A program made the position numbers and the translations under genes. 42,468 nt of DNA from Acidimicrobiales bacterium. GTDB lineage: Bacteria > Actinomycetota > Acidimicrobiia > Acidimicrobiales > Iamiaceae. The notes under the pieces are model-generated. The model made no database searches. It saw nothing but the letters and a program-made list of their open reading frames with translations, and was not told the DNA's origin. The stretch is taken from contig JAUJOW010000010.1 in assembly GCA_030447445.1 (NCBI GenBank), positions 59,909-102,376 on the forward strand. Reading direction: 5' to 3'. How positions within the stretch are numbered: position 1 is the stretch's first letter; every line of letters begins with the position of its first letter. Positions 35,090 through 42,468 of the stretch are shown here, piece by piece.

Positions 35090-36009
35090 CCCGCCACCTG
35101 CTCGAGGTCGACGACCTCACACCGGCCGAGCTGGTCCGCGTGCTGGCCCTGGCCCGACGGCCCGATCCACCGGCCGTGCTGGCCGGCCGGGGCGTGGGCC
35201 TCGTCTTCGAGAAGCCGTCCACCCGGACCCGCCACTCCACCGAGCTCGCCGTCGTCCAGCTCGGTGGTCACCCGGTGAGCTCGCAGGCCGCCGAGGTCGG
35301 CCTCGACACCCGGGAGAGCGCCGAGGACGTGGCCCGCACCCTCGCCTGCTACCACGCCGCCATCGGGGCCCGCGTGTACGAGCACGCCAAGGTCGAGCGA
35401 ATGGCGGCGGCCGTGGACGTCCCGGTGGTCAACCTCCTCTCCGAGGACAGCCATCCCCTCCAGGCCCTGGCCGACCTGCTCACCGTGGAGGATGCCCTCG
35501 GGAGGCTGGCCGGGGTCCGTCTCGCCTACGTGGGCGACTTCAACAACGTGGCCCGGTCACTGGGGTTGGCGGCGGCCATGACCGGCATGGAAGTGGCCTT
35601 CGGCTGCCCGGCGGGGTTCGGGCCGGCGCCGGCCGACCTCGACCGCATGGCCTTCGCCCTTGAGGGCGCGCCGCCGGGCGCGGCCGGTGAGGGCGTGGCG
35701 GTGACTCACCGCCCCGCCGATGCCGTCGAGGGGGCCGATGTGGTCTACACCGACGTCTGGGCCTCGATGGGCCACGAGGCCGAGGCCGAGCAGCGGCGTC
35801 GCTCCTTCGAGGGCTTCACCGTCGACGACGGTCTGGTGAGGCTGGCCTCCAGGGATGCCATCGTCCTGCACGACCTGCCCGCCCATCGGGGTGAGGAGAT
35901 CACCGCCAGCGTGCTCGACAGCCACCGAAGCCGGGTGTGGCTCCAGGCTGCCAACCGCATGTCCGCCGCTCGTGGCGCTCTCCTCTTCCTGCTGGGGGAG
36001 GGTCGGTGA
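35086..36009 (+). CDS. argF: Ornithine carbamoyltransferase with variant active-site motif
   Basis: Transfers carbamoyl phosphate to ornithine to make citrulline. The 307 residues carry FEKPSTRTRHST (carbamoyl-phosphate loop Ser45-Thr46-Arg47-Thr48-Arg49), SHPLQALADLLT and the ornithine loop DVWASMGHEAE. Two positions deviate: HPCQ reads HPLQ, and HCLP reads HDLP, with Asp263 in place of the conserved cysteine. All other marks and the operon position support the assignment. The stop overlaps argR as GTGA. Confidence 0.92.
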   Translation: MTRHLLEVDDLTPAELVRVLALARRPDPPAVLAGRGVGLVFEKPSTRTRHSTELAVVQLGGHPVSSQAAEVGLDTRESAEDVARTLACYHAAIGARVYEHAKVERMAAAVDVPVVNLLSEDSHPLQALADLLTVEDALGRLAGVRLAYVGDFNNVARSLGLAAAMTGMEVAFGCPAGFGPAPADLDRMAFALEGAPPGAAGEGVAVTHRPADAVEGADVVYTDVWASMGHEAEAEQRRRSFEGFTVDDGLVRLASRDAIVLHDLPAHRGEEITASVLDSHRSRVWLQAANRMSAARGALLFLLGEGR

Positions 36010-36494
36010 CCACCGGTCGGCTGGCCAAGCCGCAGCGCCAACACGTCATGGCCAAGCTGTTGGCCCAACACGCCGTCACCAGCCAGGAGCAGCTCGTCGA
36101 GCTCCTGGCCACGGCCGGGGTGGTGTCGACCCAGGCCACCGTCTCGCGGGACCTCCTCGACCTGGGGGCCATCAAGGTGCGAGCCGACGGTGGCGAGTCG
36201 ATCTACGCCATCCCCGATCTGCCCCACGAGCAACGGGCGCCCGAGGACCACCTGCGACGAGTCTTCGGTGAATGGGTGGTGGAGGTCGGCTCGTCGGGTG
36301 ACCTGGTGGTGCTGCGAACGCCGCCGGGTTCGGCCCACGTCGTCGGATCAGCCCTCGACCGGGCCGACCGGCCCGAAGTGCTGGGCACCGTCGCCGGCGA
36401 CGACACGCTGATCGTGGTGGCCCGGCGGGGGTCCGGTGGGCGCCTCGAGCGCCGGTTGCGCGACCTGGCCGGGCTCCCGTCCGGACGAACCTGA
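36006..36494 (+). CDS. argR: Arginine repressor
   Basis: A 162-residue repressor of arginine genes that binds DNA as a hexamer with arginine. The N-terminal winged helix reads QRQHVMAKLLAQHAVTSQEQ then TQATVSRDLLDLGAIKVR, the recognition helix. The C-terminal arginine-binding domain has VLGTVAGDDTLIVVAR, whose paired aspartates contact arginine. The GTG start overlaps the argF stop. It likely controls the operon through the ARG-box-like site at 30516-30533. Confidence 0.94.
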   Translation: MTTGRLAKPQRQHVMAKLLAQHAVTSQEQLVELLATAGVVSTQATVSRDLLDLGAIKVRADGGESIYAIPDLPHEQRAPEDHLRRVFGEWVVEVGSSGDLVVLRTPPGSAHVVGSALDRADRPEVLGTVAGDDTLIVVARRGSGGRLERRLRDLAGLPSGRT

Positions 36495-36511
36495 AGCGAA
36501 GGAGCAGATCG

Positions 36512-37714
36512 GTGGCGAAACGAGTGGTGCTGGCCTACAGCGGCGGCCTCGACACGTCGGTGGCCGTCCGGTGGATGATCGACGAGCTCGGGGTGGAGGT
36601 CGTCGCGCTCGCCGTCGATGTCGGCCAGGCCGCCGACGACTGGACGGTCGTGCGGGAACGGGCCCTCGCCGCCGGCGCCGCCGAGGCCACCGTCATCGAC
36701 GCCCGTGCCGAGTTCGCCGAGGACTTCGTCGCCCCCGCGCTCAAGGCCAACGCCCTCTACGAGGGTCGCTATCCGCTGGTGTCGGCGCTCTCCCGTCCGG
36801 TGATCGTCAAGCACCTGGTGGAAGCGGCCCGCTACCACGGGGCCGACGCCGTCGCCCACGGCTGCACGGGCAAGGGCAACGACCAGGTCCGCTTCGAGGT
36901 CTCGACCCGGGCCCTGGCCCCCGACCTCGAGGTCGTGGCTCCGGTGCGGGGCTGGGGCATGACCCGGGAGGAGTCGATCTACTACGCCTACGACCACGGC
37001 ATCCCGATCCAGGCGACCAAGGAGAAGGTGTACTCGATCGACGACAACCTCTGGGGCCGGGCCATCGAGTGCGGCGAGATGGAGGACCCCTGGGCCGTCC
37101 CTCCGCCGGGGGTGTGGTCGCTGACCCGGCCGACCGTCACCGAGCCCTGCGACCTCGTCATCGGCTTCGAGCAGGGCGTGCCGGTCGAGATCGACGGCGA
37201 GCGGCTCGGGATGCTCGATGTGATCGAGCGGCTCAACACCGTCGTCGGCTCCTACGGCTGGGGCCGCATCGACATGGTGGAGAACCGTCGGGTGGGGATC
37301 AAGAGCCGTGAGACCTACGAGTGCCCGGCCAGCCTGGCCCTCATCCTGGCCCACAAGGACCTCGAGTCGATCTGCCTGGAGCGTGACCTGGAGCGCGAGA
37401 AGGCCCGCATCGAACCCCGCTACGCGGAGCTCGTCTACGACGGGTTGTGGTTCTCGCCGCTGAAGCAGGCCCTCGACGCCTTCGTGGACTCGAGCCAGGA
37501 GTTCGTCACCGGTGAGGTCCGGCTGCGCCTGGAGCCGGGGAGCTGCGCGGTCACCGGCCGCCGCAGTCCCCACAGCCTCTATGACTACCGGTTGGCCACC
37601 TACGACGCCGAGGACCGCTTCCGGCACGAGGACTCGGCCGGCTTCGTGCGGCTCTGGGGACTCGGCATCGAGACCTGGGCCGACCGCCAGGGCTCCAAGC
37701 GGGTCCGGGACTGA
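36512..37714 (+). CDS. argG: Argininosuccinate synthase
   Basis: Joins citrulline and aspartate using ATP. The 400 residues start with the PP-loop AYSGGLDTSVAV at 8-19, then AHGCTGKGNDQVRFEV, TKEKVYSIDDNLWGRAIECG and GRIDMVENRRVGIKSRETYE. All parts look normal. A GAAGGAG ribosome-binding site lies before the GTG in the 17-base gap after argR. argH follows after 2 bases. Confidence 0.97.
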   Translation: MAKRVVLAYSGGLDTSVAVRWMIDELGVEVVALAVDVGQAADDWTVVRERALAAGAAEATVIDARAEFAEDFVAPALKANALYEGRYPLVSALSRPVIVKHLVEAARYHGADAVAHGCTGKGNDQVRFEVSTRALAPDLEVVAPVRGWGMTREESIYYAYDHGIPIQATKEKVYSIDDNLWGRAIECGEMEDPWAVPPPGVWSLTRPTVTEPCDLVIGFEQGVPVEIDGERLGMLDVIERLNTVVGSYGWGRIDMVENRRVGIKSRETYECPASLALILAHKDLESICLERDLEREKARIEPRYAELVYDGLWFSPLKQALDAFVDSSQEFVTGEVRLRLEPGSCAVTGRRSPHSLYDYRLATYDAEDRFRHEDSAGFVRLWGLGIETWADRQGSKRVRD

Positions 37715-37716
37715 CC

Positions 37717-39108
37717 GTGCCCACCCTGTGGCACGGACGCTTCGAGGACGGGCCCTCCGACGAGCTCCTCGCGTTCACGGCCAGCCTGCCCTTCGACCGG
37801 CGCCTGGCCGAGGACGACCTGGCCGGCTCCCGGGCCCACGTCGGCGGCCTGGCTCGCGCCGGGGTGCTCACCACCGAGGAGGCCGACACCGTGGTCGCCG
37901 CTCTCGACCGGGTGGGCGAGGAGCTGGCGGCCGACGGGCTCACCTTCGTCGCTTCCGACGAGGACGTCCACACCGCCATCGAACGCCGGGTCACCGAACT
38001 GGCCGGCGAGCCCGGGGCCAAGCTCCACACCGGTCGCAGCCGCAACGACCAGGTGGCCACCGCCATGCGCCTCTACACCCGACGGGCCCTGTCGACCGTC
38101 GCCGGCTGCGTGGTGGACCTGCAGTCCACCCTGCTCGACCTGGCCGAGGACGCCGGCGGCGCCTACCTCCCCGGGTACACCCACCTGCAGCGGGCCCAGC
38201 CGGTGCTGCTGGCCCACCATCTCTTGGCCCACGGGTGGGCGCTGGCCCGCGACGTCGACCGGCTGCTGGCCACACGCAGACGGGCCAACGTGTCGCCCCT
38301 CGGCGCCGGGGCCCTGGCCGGGTCGTCGCTGGCCCTCGACCCGGCCGCCACCGCCCACGAGCTCGACTTCGACGGCGCCTTCGACAACTCCCTCGATGCT
38401 GTCAGTGACCGGGACTTCGTGGCCGAAGCGCTGTTCGACCTGGCGCTGCTGGGGGTCCACCTGTCCCGGATCGGCGAGGAGGTCGTCCTCTGGTCGACCG
38501 CCGAGTTCGGCTTCCTCGACCTCGACGAGGGCTACAGCACGGGAAGCTCGATGCTGCCGCAGAAGAAGAACCCCGACATCGCCGAGCTGGCCCGGGGCAA
38601 GGCCGGCCGGCTGATCGGGCACCTCACCGGCGTGCTGGTGACGCTGAAGGGCCTCCCCCTGGCCTACAACCGGGACCTCCAGGAGGACAAGGAACCGCTC
38701 TTCGACGCCGTGGACCAGGTGACCCTCGCTCTCTCGGCCCTGCGGGGCCTGCTGGCCACGGCCAGGTTCCGCACCGGGCGGATGCAGGACGCCGCCGACT
38801 CACCCGAGGGCGCTGCCGTCGACCTGGCCGAGCACCTCGTGGCCGGTGGCCTGCCCTTCCGGGAGGCGCACGCCCTCGTCGGTGGGCTCGTGCGCGACGC
38901 CGTCGAGCGCCGGGTCCCGCTCGTCGACCTCGTGGCCGGCCACCCCGCCCTCGGGGCCGGGGCGGCCGAGCTGCTCGAACCGGGCGTCGCCGTGACCAGG
39001 CGGACCACTGCCGGCGGAGCCGGCCCGGCCCCCGTGGCCCACCAGCGGACCGCCTTCCGGGAACGCCTCGAGGCCGATCGGCGCCGCCTCGGTGCGTCAC
39101 CGACCTGA
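37717..39108 (+). CDS. argH: Argininosuccinate lyase
   Basis: Splits argininosuccinate into arginine and fumarate, the last arginine step. The 463 residues include HTAIERRVTEL, KLHTGRSRNDQVATAMRLY, GYTHLQRAQPVLLAHHLLAH with the catalytic histidine, and the flexible signature loop GSSMLPQKKNPDIAELARGK near 277-296. The GTG start is two bases after the argG stop. A 13-base tandem repeat begins 9 bases after the argH stop. Confidence 0.96.
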   Translation: MPTLWHGRFEDGPSDELLAFTASLPFDRRLAEDDLAGSRAHVGGLARAGVLTTEEADTVVAALDRVGEELAADGLTFVASDEDVHTAIERRVTELAGEPGAKLHTGRSRNDQVATAMRLYTRRALSTVAGCVVDLQSTLLDLAEDAGGAYLPGYTHLQRAQPVLLAHHLLAHGWALARDVDRLLATRRRANVSPLGAGALAGSSLALDPAATAHELDFDGAFDNSLDAVSDRDFVAEALFDLALLGVHLSRIGEEVVLWSTAEFGFLDLDEGYSTGSSMLPQKKNPDIAELARGKAGRLIGHLTGVLVTLKGLPLAYNRDLQEDKEPLFDAVDQVTLALSALRGLLATARFRTGRMQDAADSPEGAAVDLAEHLVAGGLPFREAHALVGGLVRDAVERRVPLVDLVAGHPALGAGAAELLEPGVAVTRRTTAGGAGPAPVAHQRTAFRERLEADRRRLGASPT

Positions 39109-39117
39109 GCGGCCCCC

Positions 39118-39177
39118 CCGGACGCCCTGCCCGGACGCCCTGCCCGGACGCCCTGCCCGGACGCCCTGCCCGGACGC
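39118..39177 (+). repeat. 13-base tandem repeat, 4.6 copies
   Basis: CCGGACGCCCTGC repeats exactly at 39118, 39131, 39144 and 39157, with a partial copy at 39170. It fills the argH-thioesterase gap and ends one base before the likely thioesterase ATG. The unit length is not a multiple of three. Confidence 0.9.
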
Positions 39178-39178
39178 G

Positions 39179-39631
39179 ATGATGGCGGCCGTGCCGGCCG
39201 GTCCCGATCGACGCCCCCACCGGCACGACATCCGGGTGCGCTACGGCGAGGTGGACGTGCAGGGCGTGGTCTTCAACGCCCACTACCTGGCGTACTGCGA
39301 CGACGCCTCCGACACGTGGTTCCGCTCTCTCGCCTGGGACCCGGCCGAGCACGGTTGGGACGTGGTGGTGAAGCGGGCGGTGCTGGAGTGGCAGGGCCCG
39401 GCTGGCCTCGGTGACGTCGTCTCCATTGCCGTCGAGGTGACCCGCTGGGGGACCACCAGCTTCGACGTCGGCTTCACCGGCACCGTCGCCGGCCGGCCGG
39501 TTTTCACCGGCACCATCACCTACGTCGGGGTGGCCTTTGGCACCCAACGCCCCGCCGCCGTGCCAGCGCCCTTTCGGGAGGCGGCCACGGGCGGGGTCGT
39601 CCCCGGTGGGCCGGCCGGGCGGGCTTCCTAG
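39179..39631 (+). CDS. Acyl-CoA thioesterase family protein (4HBT hotdog fold)
   Basis: A 150-residue YbgC/FadM-like thioesterase. The hotdog signature RYGEVDVQGVVFNAHYLAYC contains the catalytic Asp in the usual position (E-x-D-x-x-G-V-V). VEVTRWGTTSFDVGFTGTV forms the long strands. The substrate is unknown; short or aromatic acyl-CoAs are typical. The start is uncertain: ATG 39179 or 39182 lacks a ribosome-binding site, and a GTG at 39092 overlapping argH would read through the tandem repeat in frame. mpg follows after 2 bases. Confidence 0.8.
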   Translation: MMAAVPAGPDRRPHRHDIRVRYGEVDVQGVVFNAHYLAYCDDASDTWFRSLAWDPAEHGWDVVVKRAVLEWQGPAGLGDVVSIAVEVTRWGTTSFDVGFTGTVAGRPVFTGTITYVGVAFGTQRPAAVPAPFREAATGGVVPGGPAGRAS

Positions 39632-39633
39632 GG

Positions 39634-40218
39634 GTGGCCGGTCGACGCCTCACCCGGTCCTTCTACCGGCGCGACCCCCGGGTGGTGGCCCCCGAGCTGC
39701 TGGGCAAGGTCCTCGTCCACGGCGACCGGAGCGGGCGGATCGTCGAGGTCGAGGCCTACTGCGGTGCCATCGACGCGGGCAGCCACGCCTACCGCGGCCC
39801 CACCCGTCGCAACGCCACCATGTTCGGCCCCCCGGGACGGCTCTACGTGTACTTCACCTACGGGATGCACTGGTGTGCCAACGCCGTGTGCGGGGAGGAC
39901 GGCGAGGGGGTCGCCGTCCTCCTGCGGGCGGCGGCGCCCCTGGGTGGGCTCGGGGAGATGCGGGCGGCTCGGCCCGCCGCCCGACGCCAGCGGGATCTGG
40001 CCAGCGGCCCCGCCAAGCTGTGCCAGGCGTTCGGCATCGACGGCAGCTTCGACGGCGCCGACCTGGCCACCGCCGACGGGGGCGTGACCATCACCGACGA
40101 TGGCGTGGCCCCACCGCCGGCACCGGGGATCAGCACCCGCATCGGCCTCAGCGTCGGCGCCGAGCACCCCTGGCGGTGGTACGTCCCCGGGGACGCCAAC
40201 CTGTCCCGCCCCGGCTGA
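39634..40218 (+). CDS. mpg: 3-methyladenine DNA glycosylase (AAG family)
   Basis: Removes alkylated purines from DNA to start base-excision repair. The 194 residues carry RIVEVEAYCGAIDAGSHAYR with the catalytic glutamate, RNATMFGPPGRLYVYFTYGM, HWCANAVCG and GPAKLCQAFGID, all AAG marks. mpg next to tyrS is a known actinobacterial arrangement. Its stop is 2 bases from the convergent stop of the minus-strand gene, inside an inverted repeat. Confidence 0.93.
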   Translation: MAGRRLTRSFYRRDPRVVAPELLGKVLVHGDRSGRIVEVEAYCGAIDAGSHAYRGPTRRNATMFGPPGRLYVYFTYGMHWCANAVCGEDGEGVAVLLRAAAPLGGLGEMRAARPAARRQRDLASGPAKLCQAFGIDGSFDGADLATADGGVTITDDGVAPPPAPGISTRIGLSVGAEHPWRWYVPGDANLSRPG

Positions 40219-40227
40219 CCTCAGCCG
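40212..40227. terminator. Inverted repeat over convergent stops of mpg and the minus-strand gene
   Basis: CGGCTGA-CC-TCAGCCG is a perfect 16-base palindrome containing both stop codons. It is the third such convergent junction in the window. No T tract is present. Confidence 0.35.
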
Positions 40228-40775
40228 ACATCACCCGGGGTGGCGCACGACGGCATGGCGTTGACCTCTGCGAAGGTCTCGATGACGGTGTCCAGCGGAT
40301 CGTCGTACTTCTCCTCCACCAGGAACCGAGCCCCGGGGTCGACCCTGAGGCGGTCGGCGTAGTCCCGCCGGGCGGCCAGGTAGCTGCGCCAGTCAGTGAC
40401 CCACCGGCGCACCAGCACGGCGTCGTCAGGGTCCTCGGGCGGCGGCTGGACCAGGCCGTCGACCATGGTGTCGAGGAGGCCGGTGGCCCGGTCGAGCACC
40501 TGGGCCCGCGTCGTGGCGTCAGCGGTGGTGGCGGCGTTGGGGAGGTCGGCGAGCTGCTCCCGGGTCGACGCACACGTGCGCTCGGCGGTGGTCACCCATC
40601 GGCGGTCGCTGAGGTAGTCGGGGTTCTGCCGGCGGGGCGCACCGGAGAAGATCCACGCCCAGAACAGCACCAACGCCAGGACCACCACCACGACAAGGAC
40701 CCGTCCCACCGGGAACCGCCGGGAAGGCGCGGATTCGTCACCCCCGGGGGGGGTGGGACGGGTGGGGATGGGCAC
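40221..40775 (-). CDS. Membrane-anchored protein of unknown function
   Basis: From the GTG at 40775 the protein has 184 residues. Residues 1-20 are proline-rich and polar, 23-44 form one strong transmembrane helix (GRVLVVVVVLALVLFWAWIF), and the rest is a predicted outside helical domain with two cysteines (TTAERTCASTREQL and MPSCATPG) that could pair. I do not recognise a catalytic motif. It is divergent from tyrS with a 32-base gap. GAGGCT 6 bases before the GTG is a weak -10 candidate for a leaderless mRNA. Confidence 0.72.
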   Translation of the reverse strand: MPIPTRPTPPGGDESAPSRRFPVGRVLVVVVVLALVLFWAWIFSGAPRRQNPDYLSDRRWVTTAERTCASTREQLADLPNAATTADATTRAQVLDRATGLLDTMVDGLVQPPPEDPDDAVLVRRWVTDWRSYLAARRDYADRLRVDPGARFLVEEKYDDPLDTVIETFAEVNAMPSCATPGDVG

Positions 40776-40807
40776 GGGCCCAGCCTCACACGCGAGAGTG
40801 GAGAGCC

Positions 40808-42112
40808 GTGACCGCCACCGATCCGGCCCTCTTCGACGATCTCGTCGCTCGCCGCCTGGTGCACGATTCGACCGACCGGGCGTCGCTGGCGGCGCGCTTG
40901 GCCGAGGGGCCGGTGACCCTCTACCACGGCATCGACCCGACCGCTGACAGCCTCCACGTCGGCCACCTGATCGGGTTGGTGATGCTCCGCCGCTTCGCCG
41001 AGGCCGGCCACCGACCACTGGCCCTCGCCGGCGGCGCCACCGGCATGGTGGGCGACCCGAGCGGCCGCTCGGACGAGCGGAACCTCCTCGACGAGGAGAC
41101 CCTGGCCGCCAACCTGGCCGGCATCACGGCTCAGATCGCCAGGGTGGTGGGCGGTGACGCCGGCATCCGCCTGGTCGACAACCGGACCTGGACCGCCGAC
41201 CTCACCCTGATCGAGTTCCTGCGCGACGTCGGCAAGCACGTCACGGTGAACACCATGCTGAGCCGGGAGTCGGTGCGCCAGCGGCTGGGCAGCGAGACCG
41301 GGATCTCCTTCACCGAGTTCGCCTACATGCTCGTGCAGGCCAACGACTACCGCTGGTTGGCCGACCACCTCGGTTGCGAGCTCCAGGTCGGCGGCTCGGA
41401 CCAGTGGGGCAACATCCTGGCCGGCGTGGATCTGATCCGGCGCACCCGGGGCCGTGCCGTCCACGCCTTCTCCTGGCCCCTGGTCACCGCTGCCGATGGC
41501 ACCAAGCTGGGTAAGACCACCGGCGGACGGGTCTGGCTCGACCCCGACCGCACGAGCCCGTACCAGTTCTTCCAGCACTGGATGCAGACCGACGACGCCG
41601 AGGTCGGTCGGTCACTGGCCCAGTTCACCTTGCTGCCGATGGCCGTCGTGGAGGACGTGGTGGCCACCCACGCCGCTGCCCCCGAGCACCGCCACGGGCA
41701 GCGCCGGCTGGCTCGAGAGGTCACCGCGCTGGTGCACGGCGCCGTCACCGCCGCCGCCGCCGAGGAGGCCTCGGCCGTGCTGTTCGGGGCCGGGCTCGAC
41801 GGGGTGAGCGCCGCCGGCCTGGCCGCCGTGGCCGGCGAGGTCCCCACCCGGCCCGTCACGAGCGAGGAGCTGGCTGCCGGGCTGGACCTCTCCTACGCGC
41901 TCGTGGCCACCGGCCTCACCGGATCCAGGGCCGAGGCGCGACGGGCCATCGACCAGGGCGGGGCATACGTGAACGACGAACGAGCCAGCGCCACCCGGGT
42001 GATCGGGCCCGAGGACCTCCGCGCCGGGCGCTACGTCGTCCTGCGCCGAGGCAAGCGCTCCTACGCCCTGCTGGTCGCCGAACAGGTTGACGCCCCGGGC
42101 CCCCGCCGGTAA
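40808..42112 (+). CDS. tyrS: Tyrosyl-tRNA synthetase
   Basis: Charges tRNA-Tyr. The 434 residues are a class I synthetase of the bacterial TyrRS type: HVGH at 50-53 is the HIGH motif, KLGKT at 233-237 the KMSKS loop, and QVGGSDQWGNILAGVDLIRR the tyrosine pocket. The C-terminal 70 residues are an S4 RNA-binding domain (GSRAEARRAIDQGGAYVNDE). The GTG has GGAGAG upstream. The last 26 bases and the stop codon also form a consensus rRNA promoter. Confidence 0.96.
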   Translation: MTATDPALFDDLVARRLVHDSTDRASLAARLAEGPVTLYHGIDPTADSLHVGHLIGLVMLRRFAEAGHRPLALAGGATGMVGDPSGRSDERNLLDEETLAANLAGITAQIARVVGGDAGIRLVDNRTWTADLTLIEFLRDVGKHVTVNTMLSRESVRQRLGSETGISFTEFAYMLVQANDYRWLADHLGCELQVGGSDQWGNILAGVDLIRRTRGRAVHAFSWPLVTAADGTKLGKTTGGRVWLDPDRTSPYQFFQHWMQTDDAEVGRSLAQFTLLPMAVVEDVVATHAAAPEHRHGQRRLAREVTALVHGAVTAAAAEEASAVLFGAGLDGVSAAGLAAVAGEVPTRPVTSEELAAGLDLSYALVATGLTGSRAEARRAIDQGGAYVNDERASATRVIGPEDLRAGRYVVLRRGKRSYALLVAEQVDAPGPRR

Positions 42113-42115
42113 GGT
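42087..42115 (+). promoter_or_regulatory. rRNA operon promoter inside the 3' end of tyrS
   Basis: TTGACG (42087-42092), a 17-base spacer and TAAGGT (42110-42115) form a near-ideal housekeeping promoter. The TAA of the -10 box is the tyrS stop codon. It would start a transcript near 42122, about 300 bases before 16S. Confidence 0.7.
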
Positions 42116-42420
42116 GGCAACCCGCTCAGGAGCGCCGTCACGGCCCTCCGAGCAGCGACACCAACGGCTCTCGGAGCCGTGTGTCCGGAGTGGGTCTTCC
42201 CCCCGGGAGGCCAGGGCGCTCCTTGAAAACGGAACAGAGGACGAAATGCGAGTGCGGGCGACTGCACCGGGGGAACCCGTTGCAGCCGTACCGAAGTACA
42301 CAGCACCACAACGGACAACTGACCCAGTTGTCGTCAGGTGCCAGTCGCCACGAGGCGCCAGCCCGTGGTGGCTCTCTGCACACGATCGACGTCCCGCTGC
42401 TTCGGCGGCGGGTGGAGATC
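42116..42420 (+). other. 16S rRNA precursor leader
   Basis: No gene is seen in these 305 bases. A boxA-like GCTCCTTGAAAA at 42218-42229 could bind Nus antitermination factors. CCCGCTGC-TTCG-GCGGCGGG at 42393-42412 is an eight-pair hairpin with a UUCG tetraloop, just before 16S. CGGCTCTCGGAGCCG at 42163-42177 is another short hairpin. These are typical of rRNA leader processing regions. Confidence 0.6.
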
Positions 42421-42468
42421 TCGACGGAGAGTTTGATCCTGGCTCAGGACGAACGCTGGCGGCGTGCC
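42421..42468 (+). rRNA. rrs: 16S ribosomal RNA, first bases only
   Basis: GAGTTTGATCCTGGCTCAG at 42429-42447, followed by GACGAACGCTGGCGGCGTGC, is the universal 5' end of bacterial 16S rRNA. By comparison with E. coli, the mature end lies about 8 bases before GAGTTTGATC, near 42421. The gene runs off the window. Confidence 0.97.

Noticed and set aside
39118..39177. CRISPR or origin iterons
   Set aside because: Perfect 13-base head-to-tail repeat with no spacers, and no replication genes nearby; a simple tandem repeat.
42113..42420. tRNA gene or small protein in the rRNA leader
   Set aside because: No cloverleaf or T-loop motif found by eye, and short frames there have no coding character.

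Overview
The window is a GC-rich (roughly 70% or more), gene-dense bacterial chromosome segment from an actinobacterium. The evidence is an actinobacterial-type integration host factor (mIHF) beside gmk, a degenerate helicase-less PriA, many TANNNT -10 boxes placed 6-8 bases before ATG/GTG starts (leaderless mRNAs), and gene order. The order carB-pyrF-mihF-gmk-rpoZ-coaBC-metK-priA-fmt-rsmB-ribD-ribE-ribBA-ribH, then infC-rpmI-rplT-trmH-pheST-argCJBDFRGH, then mpg-tyrS, follows the order known in Mycobacterium tuberculosis, with pieces missing. A deep-branching class such as Acidimicrobiia is my best guess from protein flavour, but the sequence alone does not prove it. I see no prophage, CRISPR array, insertion sequence or defence island.

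Layout. Bases 1-4012: end of the pyrimidine operon (carB 3' part, class 1B pyrD, pyrF). 4016-5494 (minus): a fusion of a DCC-type thiol oxidoreductase domain with a metallo-beta-lactamase fold. 5562-9312: mihF, gmk, rpoZ, coaBC, metK; gmk and coaBC carry apparent one-base deletions. 9484-15106: priA, two minus-strand methyltransferases, def, fmt, rsmB. 15107-19519: a tandem hairpin repeat, a MogA/MoaB-like gene, and the riboflavin operon ribD-ribE-ribBA-ribH under an FMN riboswitch. 19590-22176: hisG with a cold-shock-like gene, then galE and a DUF1844 gene on the minus strand. 22218-28851: the infC-rpmI-rplT operon with an elaborate leader, running on into a TrmH-family methylase, a soluble histidine kinase and pheS-pheT. 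28848-30490 (minus): an AraC-type regulator and an alpha/alpha-toroid protein. 30553-39108: the complete arginine operon argCJBDFRGH behind an ARG-box-like operator. 39109-42468: a thioesterase, mpg, a membrane-anchored unknown, tyrS, and the promoter, leader and first bases of a 16S rRNA gene.

Most genes are housekeeping. The most interesting signals are regulatory: (i) the infC leader, with a 36-codon upstream reading frame crossing a terminator-like hairpin and an apparent AUA start for IF3; (ii) an FMN riboswitch followed by a GNRA-capped hairpin that buries the ribD ribosome-binding site; (iii) a dispersed palindrome whose one copy supplies the C-terminus of lumazine synthase; (iv) an rRNA promoter embedded in the 3' end of tyrS; (v) eight leaderless promoters with one architecture; (vi) convergent stop codons embedded in perfect inverted repeats. 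Protein oddities include the DCC-MBL fusion, an ornithine carbamoyltransferase with HDLP in place of HCLP, and a shortened RsmB.
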